NCBI RefSeq assembly: GCF_010500955.1
Contig: NZ_QVMJ01000012.1
Location: 1-64,000 of the forward strand
From: Bacteroides sp. 519
GTDB lineage: Bacteria > Bacteroidota > Bacteroidia > Bacteroidales > Bacteroidaceae
DNA: 64,000 nt
Reading direction: 5' to 3'
The notes below the pieces were generated by a model that was not told the DNA's origin, made no database searches, and saw only the letters and a list, made by a program, of their open reading frames with translations. The position numbers were made by a program, and so were the translations under genes. Shown here piece after piece: positions 1-8,069 of the stretch; the first letter of the stretch is position 1; every line of letters starts with the position of its first letter.

Positions 1-28
1 TAAAGAGCATTATCCAAACTATTAATAA

Positions 29-3000
29 TTATACTGTTGAAAATGAGGTGAATTTATAAAAAGTTGGGATAATAGAAAAATTTTGATAACAGTTGTTATT
101 CTTCATTTCGTTGAAAATCTTCGCCCGTTTAGCAGGGGTGAAATCTTCTTTACCCGGATACAACACTTTTGCATTGGGGTAAGCCGTACAGAAAGTTTGG
201 GCTATTTCATGAACATTGGCTTTGAGCGCCATAATGAGCGGTTTATTTACCAATCCCAAACGTTTTTTCTCGTAGGCGCTTACACACATTATCAGGGTTT
301 TACCGCCCCCGACTTCGTGGTCGATAATACCCCCGCCATTGAGTTTATCCATCCAAATTGCATCCTTTTGGCTATTGTATAGGTCGGGAATACCCAAGCC
401 TTTCAGATCCAGTCCCGGAAACTCTTGGTGGCTTCCGTCATACTCCGGACGGACGAAACAATTAAATGTACGGTTGTATTTATCTGCCAGTCGGTCTTTG
501 AACTCCGGTGATTGTTCGTTAAGCCATTCAACGAAACCGTTCCGTATCTCGTCAATCTTGGAATTGGCGAGTTGAATAGATTCGGAATCACGTACCTTGA
601 CCTCTTTTATTTCCCCGTCAATCAACTTATTGACTTTCTTTGTTATATCAGGAGAGGTATTATGCAAGGCGTGTTTCATCAGGGCGATACCGTCGAAAGT
701 CCGGCTTGTTGCCTTAACAGCGTACTGATCCCATATCTTGATATTTTTGCTGTCGGCTTTGAGCGTGTATTCATCACGGCTTTGAGCATAATGCACCGAT
801 ACATTCGTATCAAACAAATGTGAAGCGTATTTGCTGTAAATGCCCGACGGTATCCACCGTTCTCCGAAATTAAAATCCAAATCTTCGAATGCTATCGGAC
901 GGGGTATTGCTTCTTTCAGAGCCTTTAATGATTCTTTTGCCGCTTCATTGTCGGGGTGGTTTTCTATATACCGCTCTACGTGTTCCGCTTTGGAGATAAC
1001 ATTACCACTTATGAACTTGTCTTTAATTTCATAAGAGCCTATCATTGGATTGAAAAATACCTGCCCTTTGAGTTCCTCCAGTATTTCATCCGAAGTCCCC
1101 CCTGTAAGCCCTGCCATATATTCAAGGTTTACCGTTGCATGTTTATTGAGCGAAGCGGTCAGGGCTTCCCGTGCATTATCGGCATGGGTAATCTCATTGG
1201 GATTAAAGGCAACCGGTTGTTGAAATATATCTGCTTTGACGGCTTTACCGTCGATATACCGTTCCAGAGAAAGAATTTCCGTTCCTCCGGCATCCATTTT
1301 TATAAGACTAAGATTTTTCGCATCGTTTATATTTCCGAAACGGCGGGTAAAATCATCATACAGTCGGTTAAGCATTTCCCTTAATGCAGGATTGGCTTCC
1401 AACCTTGTTGCTTCGTTGCTGTACAGGTGGTGATAAGTGTCCCGTATTTCAATATAAAGGGATGCTTTCGCCTGCTGTGTTCCGGTGAGCTGAAGCGGAT
1501 GGAACATCGGCTGAAATCCATTCAAATCACGCAAATAACCGATACGATTATTTTCGTCGGTAACAAGTGAGCCATCACGGTAATGGGACGGTATATCTTC
1601 CAATAGGAAAGGAACAGGTTTCATGCGTTCCTGCTGTTCCCGTTCGGCTTCCTCTTTCAGCCGTTCCAACTGTTCTTCCCGACGGGCATCGAATACGGGA
1701 TAGGCCTCGGCGCTTTCCTGTTGTAGCTTTTCCCGTTGCTGCGCTGCATTATGCGCCATTTCTTCCCGCCAGTCCATAAACGGCAGTTCCTTTGACTTGC
1801 TTGCCTGTAATTTGAATTTTCTACCTCTCTTTTTGGGTTTGTTTACCTGACTGCGTTCCTCTTGGGTAAAGCCGAAAAGGTCATAGAGCGTTATTAATGG
1901 TTCCTGCGTTACGGACTGGGGTTTCGCCTCCGTAGTCGGCGCTTTTTTAATGGCAGGATCATCCATATCGAAAAGAGTACCTCTAAAAGTATTTGGAGCA
2001 GCCGGTTGTCTTTCTTCTGTTTCATTCTGCTTTTTTTCTTTAATTCCAAAATCTTCGGGTTGTGGCGGACGTTCGGCATACAGTTTTCTGTCCATTTCAG
2101 AAGCGTAATCACTTAATTCCTGAATATCCTGTTCGGTTATCTGATTGCTGTTATCCAATTTTGCAGATTGAGATTGTTGTGTTACCGACTGTGCCGGGTT
2201 TTCCTGTGCATAGTTTTGGTAACGCTGCAAATCCAAATGTTTTGAAAAATCATCTTTCAGCATTTGCCGCAAATCTGTGGCTATTCCCTCAATACCGCCT
2301 TCATGGGTAAAAACAATAGCAGGTTTGCCGTATGGATCGGTGTCGATTTTGGAACGGGTTTGTACTACTCTGTTGAAATCACGGAACAGGTTATTAATAG
2401 ATATGCCGTTAGATAATTTGCGGGATTCGATAAAATCCTGCTGTCGTTGGCTTGGAACTATATTTTTATTATTCCGTTGTAATACAATCAGGTCGCTGCC
2501 GACATCAGTTCCGGCATGGTCGGAAAAGAGGTTGTTCGGCAAACGGATAGCTGAAACAACATCGCAAGAGTTCATCAGGTATTCCCGTATCGGTTTGTTT
2601 TGTTCCGAATTGAGTACGCCCTGACTGGTAATAAAGGCGATTAACCCGCCTTCTCTGGCCGACATGACACTTTTTACAAAAAAGTAGTTGTGTATCGCCT
2701 GTGTCGATTGTTTGACGGCGGGTATTTCATGGTTGGACAGTAGCGGATCGAATACCGAAACATCTCCAAAAGGGATATTAGATGCAATCACATCAAAATG
2801 CTGTGAATAGCGTCCTTCCATTTTTTCGTAACCTTCAATCCGTACCTTATCATCAGGATAAAGGTGCGATAGAATTTTACCTGTTAGCAGGTCTTTTTCA
2901 AAACTGGTTACGTTAGCTTCAGGTGCAATATCTTTGAAAGAAGAAATAAACGCACCTGTTCCGGCACTGGGTTCTAAAAAGCGTGTCGGAGTTATACCGC

Positions 3001-3364
3001 TATCCTTTAGTGCATCCGCTAACACATCAATAACAGGCTTCGGCGTATAAAATGCCGTAAGGATAGAACTTTTCAGGGAACTGACATAGCGTTTGTAAAC
3101 TTCCGGTGTGGGAGAACTTTCACGGAGTACCTCGTGGAGTTCTTGCACCAACGGGAAAAGCTCGACTTCGGATTTAGACCACCGCTCAATATCTTCGGGT
3201 TTGTCGGCAGGGTTAAGGATTGCCTTAATCCCTCCAAAGCCTGAATATTTTGCGAGTATTTCCCGTTCTTCGGGTGTTGCCTTTTTTTGTTCCTTGTCGA
3301 GCCTTAACGCTAACTTTATTGCGTCAATATTCTGACGCAAATGAGTTCGCTTATTGTAACTCAT
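29..3364 (-). CDS. N6-adenine DNA methyltransferase/helicase, 3' end truncated
   Basis: This is the front part of the very large methylase-helicase protein carried by Bacteroidetes conjugative elements. An N6-methyltransferase core is visible: a SAM-binding motif LEPSAGTGAF near residue 127 and a NIPF catalytic motif near residue 194. A Gln/Glu-rich linker follows, and then the start of an SNF2-type helicase with a Walker A-like HEVGGGKT near residue 1016. Homology-like sequence stops near residue 1086 (about position 100). The last 25 or so residues are Phe/Tyr/Ser-rich and look foreign, and the frame closes at 29, so most of the helicase is missing. Whole family members are usually well over 1,500 residues (family knowledge). 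It overlaps the upstream DUF1896 gene by 14 bases, so the two are co-translated. Probably not fully functional. Confidence 0.85.
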   Translation of the reverse strand: MSYNKRTHLRQNIDAIKLALRLDKEQKKATPEEREILAKYSGFGGIKAILNPADKPEDIERWSKSEVELFPLVQELHEVLRESSPTPEVYKRYVSSLKSSILTAFYTPKPVIDVLADALKDSGITPTRFLEPSAGTGAFISSFKDIAPEANVTSFEKDLLTGKILSHLYPDDKVRIEGYEKMEGRYSQHFDVIASNIPFGDVSVFDPLLSNHEIPAVKQSTQAIHNYFFVKSVMSAREGGLIAFITSQGVLNSEQNKPIREYLMNSCDVVSAIRLPNNLFSDHAGTDVGSDLIVLQRNNKNIVPSQRQQDFIESRKLSNGISINNLFRDFNRVVQTRSKIDTDPYGKPAIVFTHEGGIEGIATDLRQMLKDDFSKHLDLQRYQNYAQENPAQSVTQQSQSAKLDNSNQITEQDIQELSDYASEMDRKLYAERPPQPEDFGIKEKKQNETEERQPAAPNTFRGTLFDMDDPAIKKAPTTEAKPQSVTQEPLITLYDLFGFTQEERSQVNKPKKRGRKFKLQASKSKELPFMDWREEMAHNAAQQREKLQQESAEAYPVFDARREEQLERLKEEAEREQQERMKPVPFLLEDIPSHYRDGSLVTDENNRIGYLRDLNGFQPMFHPLQLTGTQQAKASLYIEIRDTYHHLYSNEATRLEANPALREMLNRLYDDFTRRFGNINDAKNLSLIKMDAGGTEILSLERYIDGKAVKADIFQQPVAFNPNEITHADNAREALTASLNKHATVNLEYMAGLTGGTSDEILEELKGQVFFNPMIGSYEIKDKFISGNVISKAEHVERYIENHPDNEAAKESLKALKEAIPRPIAFEDLDFNFGERWIPSGIYSKYASHLFDTNVSVHYAQSRDEYTLKADSKNIKIWDQYAVKATSRTFDGIALMKHALHNTSPDITKKVNKLIDGEIKEVKVRDSESIQLANSKIDEIRNGFVEWLNEQSPEFKDRLADKYNRTFNCFVRPEYDGSHQEFPGLDLKGLGIPDLYNSQKDAIWMDKLNGGGIIDHEVGGGKTLIMCVSAYEKKRLGLVNKPLIMALKANVHEIAQTFCTAYPNAKVLYPGKEDFTPAKRAKIFNEMKNNNCYQNFSIIPTFYKFTSFSTV

Positions 3365-3797
3365 TTTCGAGCAGTATCAGGATCGTGCCGACAAGCTCTG
3401 TATAAAGCGACTGGTACTCTGTCGTTTCGGCATAATCATCACTAAGGTTGTATTTAGCAAATACCGCCTGACATTCGGGCATTAGTTCTTTTGCCTTTGC
3501 CTGGGCACCACCCGGAGAAACTTCGTCGAAAAACTCGTTCCAAAGTATTTCAACTACTATATTATAAGGTGAAAAGTGTAAGCCTTTGAATAAGGCTTCG
3601 TTTGCAATTTCGGCAGCTTGAATATGGTCTAAACCGCTTTTTACGGCTTCGCTGTACGCTTCGGCTGCCATATCCCCACGTCCGGCAATAAATGAAAGGT
3701 CATTTGCTTTGTCGGGGTGGGAATCACGTAAATAAGAAAGTAGATTGAGCCGGAAGTATGACATTTCCGCAGGCTCTAAATTTGAATTGTATTTCAT
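3351..3797 (-). CDS. DUF1896 family protein
   Basis: A 148-residue acidic cytoplasmic protein, mostly helical, without signal peptide or membrane segment. Its N-terminal part (LSYLRDSHP) and the later AEIANEALFKGLHFSPYN segment match the DUF1896 family, which occurs almost only next to the methylase-helicase of Bacteroidetes conjugative transposons. The function is unknown; co-translation with the methyltransferase (14-base overlap) suggests a partner role. The start codon sits just behind a copy of the CCACTAAAAAATTC leader motif (3800-3817), as at topB and mobA. Confidence 0.8.
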   Translation of the reverse strand: MKYNSNLEPAEMSYFRLNLLSYLRDSHPDKANDLSFIAGRGDMAAEAYSEAVKSGLDHIQAAEIANEALFKGLHFSPYNIVVEILWNEFFDEVSPGGAQAKAKELMPECQAVFAKYNLSDDYAETTEYQSLYTELVGTILILLENELQ

Positions 3798-3799
3798 AA

Positions 3800-3890
3800 C
3801 TATGAATTTTTTAGTGGAAAACTATTGATACGGATAAGCAAAAGGCACCGGGGTATCCCTCCCCAGTGCCACCACTAAAAAATTCAATAG
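3800..3890. repeat. inverted pair of the 19-bp leader motif around a hairpin
   Basis: The minus-strand copy CCACTAAAAAATTCATAG (3800-3817) immediately precedes the DUF1896 start. The plus-strand copy CCACTAAAAAATTCAATAG (3872-3890) faces the other way. Between them is a GC-rich hairpin with arms GGCACCGGGG and CCCCAGTGCC (3844-3870). After the plus copy, GATTTA and AATTTCTCATT also occur in the traE leader (16474-16560), so the plus copy looks like an orphan traE-type leader without its gene. Confidence 0.7.
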
Positions 3891-3924
3891 GATAGATTTA
3901 ATAATTTCTCATTAAAACCTGTGC

Positions 3925-3943
3925 CATATGAACTTCTTAGTGG
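3925..3943 (-). repeat. diverged copy of the 19-bp leader motif
   Basis: On the minus strand this reads CCACTAAGAAGTTCATATG, three changes from the common form. No recognised gene follows it in that direction before the DUF1896 copy. Confidence 0.5.
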
Positions 3944-3957
3944 CAAAGATAGCTGTT

Positions 3958-4284
3958 TTATTCCAATTTATACAAGTCAGAACAGTACAGGACTGAGCGA
4001 TTTACATTGTGAATAACATTGATGACCTTAATTTCCTTACCGATACACGTAGTTAGCGAATTAATATTATCAAGCATATTTAATTCGCAGTCATCAAGCG
4101 ATTTCGCCCATTCTATAAAGAACTCTTCCAATGAAATAAATTCTCCGATTCTTGGAATAGTAGGATATGGAAAATCATGACTTTTACAATAATCAATAAA
4201 AGAATATAGCATTTTAGTCGGCTTATCCAGATTTGCATTTCTCGTCAATGCCTGTCCTAAATTTAATAACAAACTTATTTTCAT
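3958..4284 (-). CDS. hypothetical protein downstream of topB
   Basis: A 108-residue protein I do not recognise. It has no signal peptide, clear membrane segment or known motif. Its ATG overlaps the topB stop codon by one base (TAATG), so it is probably translated by coupling to topB and belongs to the same transcription unit. It lies between topB and DUF1896 in the DNA-processing block. Residues 1-25 are helix-like and the rest mixes acidic and hydrophobic stretches. The coupled start is the main reason for accepting it. Confidence 0.55.
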   Translation of the reverse strand: MKISLLLNLGQALTRNANLDKPTKMLYSFIDYCKSHDFPYPTIPRIGEFISLEEFFIEWAKSLDDCELNMLDNINSLTTCIGKEIKVINVIHNVNRSVLYCSDLYKLE

Positions 4285-6374
4285 TACTTTTTCCTCTTTT
4301 TGGAATTATCAAATTGGAATATCGTTTTATACTCTGCATCAAAAGCTACGGCAGCATCAAAAGGCTTATTTTCTTTACTCTTAAAGCCTTTGATAGTACC
4401 TGTCTTGCCTTTGGTAAGCAGGTCTTTCAGTTGTCCGTCCGTCAGGTCTTTTCCTGATTTATTCCGGAATACTGTCAGTCCGCAAGCCTCATTGTTACAT
4501 TTTGCAACCTTTTGGAATATTACTACCTGACCGTTTTTACATTTCGGACATGGACAGCTCTCTCTTGTATTGCCGCCTTCGATTTTCTTCTCCAGTAATT
4601 CGGTGGTAATCTGTGCGGCATATACTTCGATACTTCTATGAAAGGTATCGGCATCCATTTCTCCCGTTGCTATTTTATTCAATGCGCTTTCCCATGCTCC
4701 GGTCATAGCTACGTCCGCTATTTTTTTATCACGGATAGCCAGATAGACTACCAATCCTTTATTGGTAGGAACAAGGGATTTTTTTTCACGCTGAATATAT
4801 TCACGGGAGAAAAGCGTTTCGATAATAGCGGCACGGGTGGCAGGTGTTCCGATACCCGATTCTTTGAGCGCTTCCCGTTCCGTTTCGTCGGTAAGGTCTT
4901 TACCACAGGTTTCCATAGAAGATAATAAACTACTTTCCGTATGTAATGGGCGGGGCTTGGTTTGTTTCTCCAGTAAGTCCGTTCCGTTAATGGGAAGTAC
5001 ATCCCCATCGGACAGGGATGGAAGTGCCGGAGCATCGTCTTCGCCTTTTTCTTCATCAGGTGCGTTCAATACGGCACGCCAACCGGGAATAAGGATAATG
5101 CTACCTTTGACTGAAAAAGCAATGCCCGAAGCATCCAAAGAAACGCTTGTGTTTTCTTTGGTGCATTTGCCGGAAAAGGCTTCCAACATTCGGGCAGCAA
5201 TCATATCGTATATGATACGTTGGTCGGCTGAAATATCTTTCGGCATATTTTCGGTGATAATCAGAGCATGGTGGTCTGTTACTTTCTTATCATTTACAGA
5301 ACGCCTGTTCAGGCTTGCCCCTGACATTATTTTTGCATAGTTGCCGAATGGAGCGTAACCGGATAACTGACCTATAAGGGCGGGTATCTCGGCAAAAACA
5401 TCATCGGAAATATAACGGCTGCCCGTTCTTGGATAGGAAATAAGTTTCGCTTCGTAAAGCGACTGGGCTACCGACAGGGTTTTATCTGCTGAAAAACTAT
5501 GGCGGCTGTTCGCTTCTTTCTGCAAAGTAGTCAAATCGTAGAGCAATGGCGGTTCCTGATTGGCTTCTTTCTTTTCTACGCTTATCACGTTTACGGATTC
5601 GGCGGATCGGACACGGTTTAAGATGTCGTCTGCCTCCTGCTTTGTGTTGTACCGTTCTGTGGAAATAGCGGCGAACTGGGTTGCATCTTTTGCCGTATGC
5701 AATTTTACCTGAAAATAGGTTTGCGGTTTGAAATCTTTGTTTTCCAGATAACGGCTGCATATCATGGCGAGTGTAGGTGTTTGCACCCGTCCCAATGACC
5801 ATACGCCGTGCCCGGCTGATATTGACAGGGCTTGTGAAGCGTTTATCCCGACAACCCAATCGGCTTGGCTCCGGGCTTTTGCCGAACGATACAGGTTGTC
5901 GTACTCTTTTCCCGGACGTAGGTTCTCCAATCCTTTGCGGATAGCCTGATCCGTGAGAGAGCTTATCCAAAGACGGTCGAAAGGGCGGGAACACTCCAGA
6001 TAATTATATATATATCTGAAAATTAACTCCCCTTCACGTCCTGCATCGGTCGCAACCACTATACGCTCACATTTATTAAATAACTCTTTGATAACTTTAA
6101 GTTGTTTCATTGTGCCCGGATCAGGTTTGTATTCTTTACCGTCCTTTACCTGACGAGGCAATAACTTAAATTCGGCAGGAAGTATCGGTAGGTTTTCAGC
6201 CTGAAATCCTGTAATACCATAGTCCTGCGGCATTGCCAGTCCTATGAGGTGGCCAAATGCCCACGTTACACAATATCCGTTCCCTTCTAAATAACCGTCC
6301 TTGCGGTTATCCGCACCAACGATAGCCGCTATATCACGGGCTACGCTTGGCTTTTCTGCAATTATTACTTTCAT
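4284..6374 (-). CDS. topB: DNA topoisomerase III (type IA)
   Basis: A full-length 696-residue type IA topoisomerase. It would cleave one DNA strand through a tyrosine phosphate link and resolve single-strand intermediates in the cytoplasm. The N-terminal Toprim domain begins MKVIIAEKPSVARDI and holds the acidic TDAGREGELI motif near residue 108. The catalytic tyrosine is in SYPRTGSRY at Tyr314. The C-terminal zinc-ribbon-like tail has paired cysteines (CPCPKC and a CNNEAC-type pair) near residues 620-645. ICE-borne topB genes are standard in CTnDOT-type elements and probably help process transferred DNA. A leader motif copy ends a few bases before the ATG. Confidence 0.95.
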   Translation of the reverse strand: MKVIIAEKPSVARDIAAIVGADNRKDGYLEGNGYCVTWAFGHLIGLAMPQDYGITGFQAENLPILPAEFKLLPRQVKDGKEYKPDPGTMKQLKVIKELFNKCERIVVATDAGREGELIFRYIYNYLECSRPFDRLWISSLTDQAIRKGLENLRPGKEYDNLYRSAKARSQADWVVGINASQALSISAGHGVWSLGRVQTPTLAMICSRYLENKDFKPQTYFQVKLHTAKDATQFAAISTERYNTKQEADDILNRVRSAESVNVISVEKKEANQEPPLLYDLTTLQKEANSRHSFSADKTLSVAQSLYEAKLISYPRTGSRYISDDVFAEIPALIGQLSGYAPFGNYAKIMSGASLNRRSVNDKKVTDHHALIITENMPKDISADQRIIYDMIAARMLEAFSGKCTKENTSVSLDASGIAFSVKGSIILIPGWRAVLNAPDEEKGEDDAPALPSLSDGDVLPINGTDLLEKQTKPRPLHTESSLLSSMETCGKDLTDETEREALKESGIGTPATRAAIIETLFSREYIQREKKSLVPTNKGLVVYLAIRDKKIADVAMTGAWESALNKIATGEMDADTFHRSIEVYAAQITTELLEKKIEGGNTRESCPCPKCKNGQVVIFQKVAKCNNEACGLTVFRNKSGKDLTDGQLKDLLTKGKTGTIKGFKSKENKPFDAAVAFDAEYKTIFQFDNSKKRKK

Positions 6375-6377
6375 TTA

Positions 6378-6396
6378 CTATTGGATTTTTTAGTGG
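6378..6396 (-). repeat. 19-bp leader motif before topB
   Basis: On the minus strand this reads CCACTAAAAAATCCAATAG, ending four bases before the topB start. It is one of seven copies in the window. Its position so close to the ATG suggests a role in translation initiation or mRNA processing rather than as a promoter. Confidence 0.65.
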
Positions 6397-6402
6397 TTGG
6401 TA

Positions 6403-7887
6403 TTACATTTTATGTCCTGTGGACTTTTTCACAGGTTTCCTAATCTGCTTCTGCTCTTGCTGCTTTTCGGTCGGGTTTTGCTGACCTTGTTTCAGGGGTT
6501 CATTTGAATGTTTGGTTGCTTCATTGGTTTTACCCTGTGAATTGACTGCTACCTGTGTCTTATTGCCTTCGGCAACTTTCACATCCGCACCTTGCTTTTT
6601 GGCTCTGTCCGGGTTCCACTTAAAGAAATCCAGTTTGCCTTTTTCCTGATTGACCTTTACATAGGCATTGAAAGGCTCGCCCTTTCCGTCTTTCATCATA
6701 CCCTGAACATAGACGGCTTTTCCTTCCCGGAGAGAACTTTGTTGTTTATCGTCCAAATCAACGCCTAAAAGTTTTTTAGGAATACGGACTTGGTTCTGCT
6801 GTTCTCCGTTCTGGCTTTGTTCCTGTCTATTGTTCTGCTGATACTTATTGCGGTCTAATCCGTCATAATTGAAATCGTAACCGCCTTTGGCTGCATTAAA
6901 CTGAACATAAGCATCGAATTTTTTAGGATTATCGGTACCTATTGTCTTTTTGGAGGTCATACCCTCTACGAGTACCTTTTTCCCTTCTTTTAATGCCTGT
7001 TGTTGTTCAGGAGATAACTCAACACCTTTCAGGTTTTGAGATACTGTGAGCTTATCAAGGGGTACGGCTTCCAAACGGTTAGTCTGCTTGTCGATAGAAA
7101 TAAGCGACGGTACTTTTTCGCCCGGTCTTGGCTCCAGTTCTACCACCCTACCACTGTTACCCGTTGCTAACAGGTTTTCTTTTACGTCATTGGGGAGCAT
7201 AATGCCCTGAAACGGTTTTTCCAAATCAACCTGCTGTTGGTATGGATGCGGGGTAAATTTCAGGCTGCCATCCGGCTGTTCCTCCAGTGAAAGACGGGCT
7301 TTCATGGGATATTCTACTCCCTCTATTTTGGGGTTGATATCTACAAGGTGCGGAGATTTATACCCGTAACTCATGGCTTTGAGTTCGCCCTCCAGATTTT
7401 CGGGCTTGATACCGTATTTCTGATATTCACTTTCAGGGATACGGCTTGTGTCGAATTGCTTAAATTCGGTCTTCTGTTCGGTTGCTGGTGTTGCTTCCAT
7501 TTTTTCTTCTTTTTTTTCGGTTTGAACTTGCTTTTCACTCTCTTTGGTGGATTGTTCCTGCTGATTCATATAATCTTTCGGATTGATACGATACTTCTCC
7601 AAATCTTCATCACTTAGTTTTAATACTTTATCAAGCATATCGACGGTAACCGCATAGAATCCTGTATGCGACGGGTTTTTAGCTTGATTAAAGAAGTTTT
7701 TGAAAAAGTTTTCAAGGGGATCGGCGTGTTTGTCAATTTTGATAAAATCGGTTTGCTTCGCCTTCATGGGATCAATGGCATCAATTTTACCTTTTTTGTC
7801 GATGCCTTTCACGACTTTGAGTTTGTTGCCTTCTCCTTCATCTCGCATCAGGAGAACTTTGTCTTTCGGATTTAATTTTTCATCCAT
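6403..7887 (-). CDS. DUF4099/DUF3945 domain protein
   Basis: A 494-residue hydrophilic cytoplasmic protein of the kind found beside topB in Bacteroidetes ICEs. The N-terminal 100 residues (KDKVLLMRDEGEGNKLKVVKG...) fit DUF4099. After a Lys/Glu-rich linker come two repeated DUF3945-type units, near residues 280-345 and 360-430, each with the pattern LGVxLxxxQxxxLxxGKxVxVxGM followed by FNAYVxxN. The last 60 residues are Gln/Lys-rich and probably disordered. The role is unknown; its neighbours (topB, methyltransferase) suggest DNA processing or DNA-bound scaffolding. The 623-residue protein at 27172-29043 ends in a similar segment. Confidence 0.8.
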   Translation of the reverse strand: MDEKLNPKDKVLLMRDEGEGNKLKVVKGIDKKGKIDAIDPMKAKQTDFIKIDKHADPLENFFKNFFNQAKNPSHTGFYAVTVDMLDKVLKLSDEDLEKYRINPKDYMNQQEQSTKESEKQVQTEKKEEKMEATPATEQKTEFKQFDTSRIPESEYQKYGIKPENLEGELKAMSYGYKSPHLVDINPKIEGVEYPMKARLSLEEQPDGSLKFTPHPYQQQVDLEKPFQGIMLPNDVKENLLATGNSGRVVELEPRPGEKVPSLISIDKQTNRLEAVPLDKLTVSQNLKGVELSPEQQQALKEGKKVLVEGMTSKKTIGTDNPKKFDAYVQFNAAKGGYDFNYDGLDRNKYQQNNRQEQSQNGEQQNQVRIPKKLLGVDLDDKQQSSLREGKAVYVQGMMKDGKGEPFNAYVKVNQEKGKLDFFKWNPDRAKKQGADVKVAEGNKTQVAVNSQGKTNEATKHSNEPLKQGQQNPTEKQQEQKQIRKPVKKSTGHKM

Positions 7888-7960
7888 AATAAAAACTGTT
7901 TTTGTTCTGCATCACTATTAATGCAGAATAAAAGTAGCGGTAATCAAGAGGTTAGCTGTT

Positions 7961-8016
7961 GATTTTTCGGCAGGTGGTCGCTTGTGGCTTCGATTTGGCA
8001 GTGAGTGGCGTTATAG
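7961..8016. repeat. dispersed repeat copy A, downstream of mobC
   Basis: Contains GTGGTCGCTTGTGGCTTC followed by GATTTGGCAGTGAGTGGCG. A nearly identical stretch in the same orientation lies at 10143-10191, so the two copies bracket mobC. In reverse complement both share a core (GCCACTCRCTGCCAAATCG) with copies at 13553-13600 and 15818-15868. Confidence 0.75.
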
Positions 8017-8020
8017 GAAA

Positions 8021-8044
8021 AACAAAGAGCCGGAAATCCGGCTC
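8021..8044 (-). terminator. Rho-independent terminator after mobC
   Basis: On the minus strand a GAGCCGG / CCGGCTC hairpin with a two-to-four base loop is followed by TTTGTTTTT, 26 bases beyond the mobC stop. This is a classic intrinsic terminator. Confidence 0.8.
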
Positions 8045-8069
8045 TCCTACATTATATATATATGTATAT

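Noticed and set aside
1..100. Group II intron at the helicase break
   Set aside because: The boundary lacks a GTGCG-type intron start and no intron-encoded protein is seen in the window.
83..2624. Many plus-strand frames of 60-140 codons opposite the methyltransferase/helicase
   Set aside because: They mirror a long minus-strand gene with clear motifs and show no family features.
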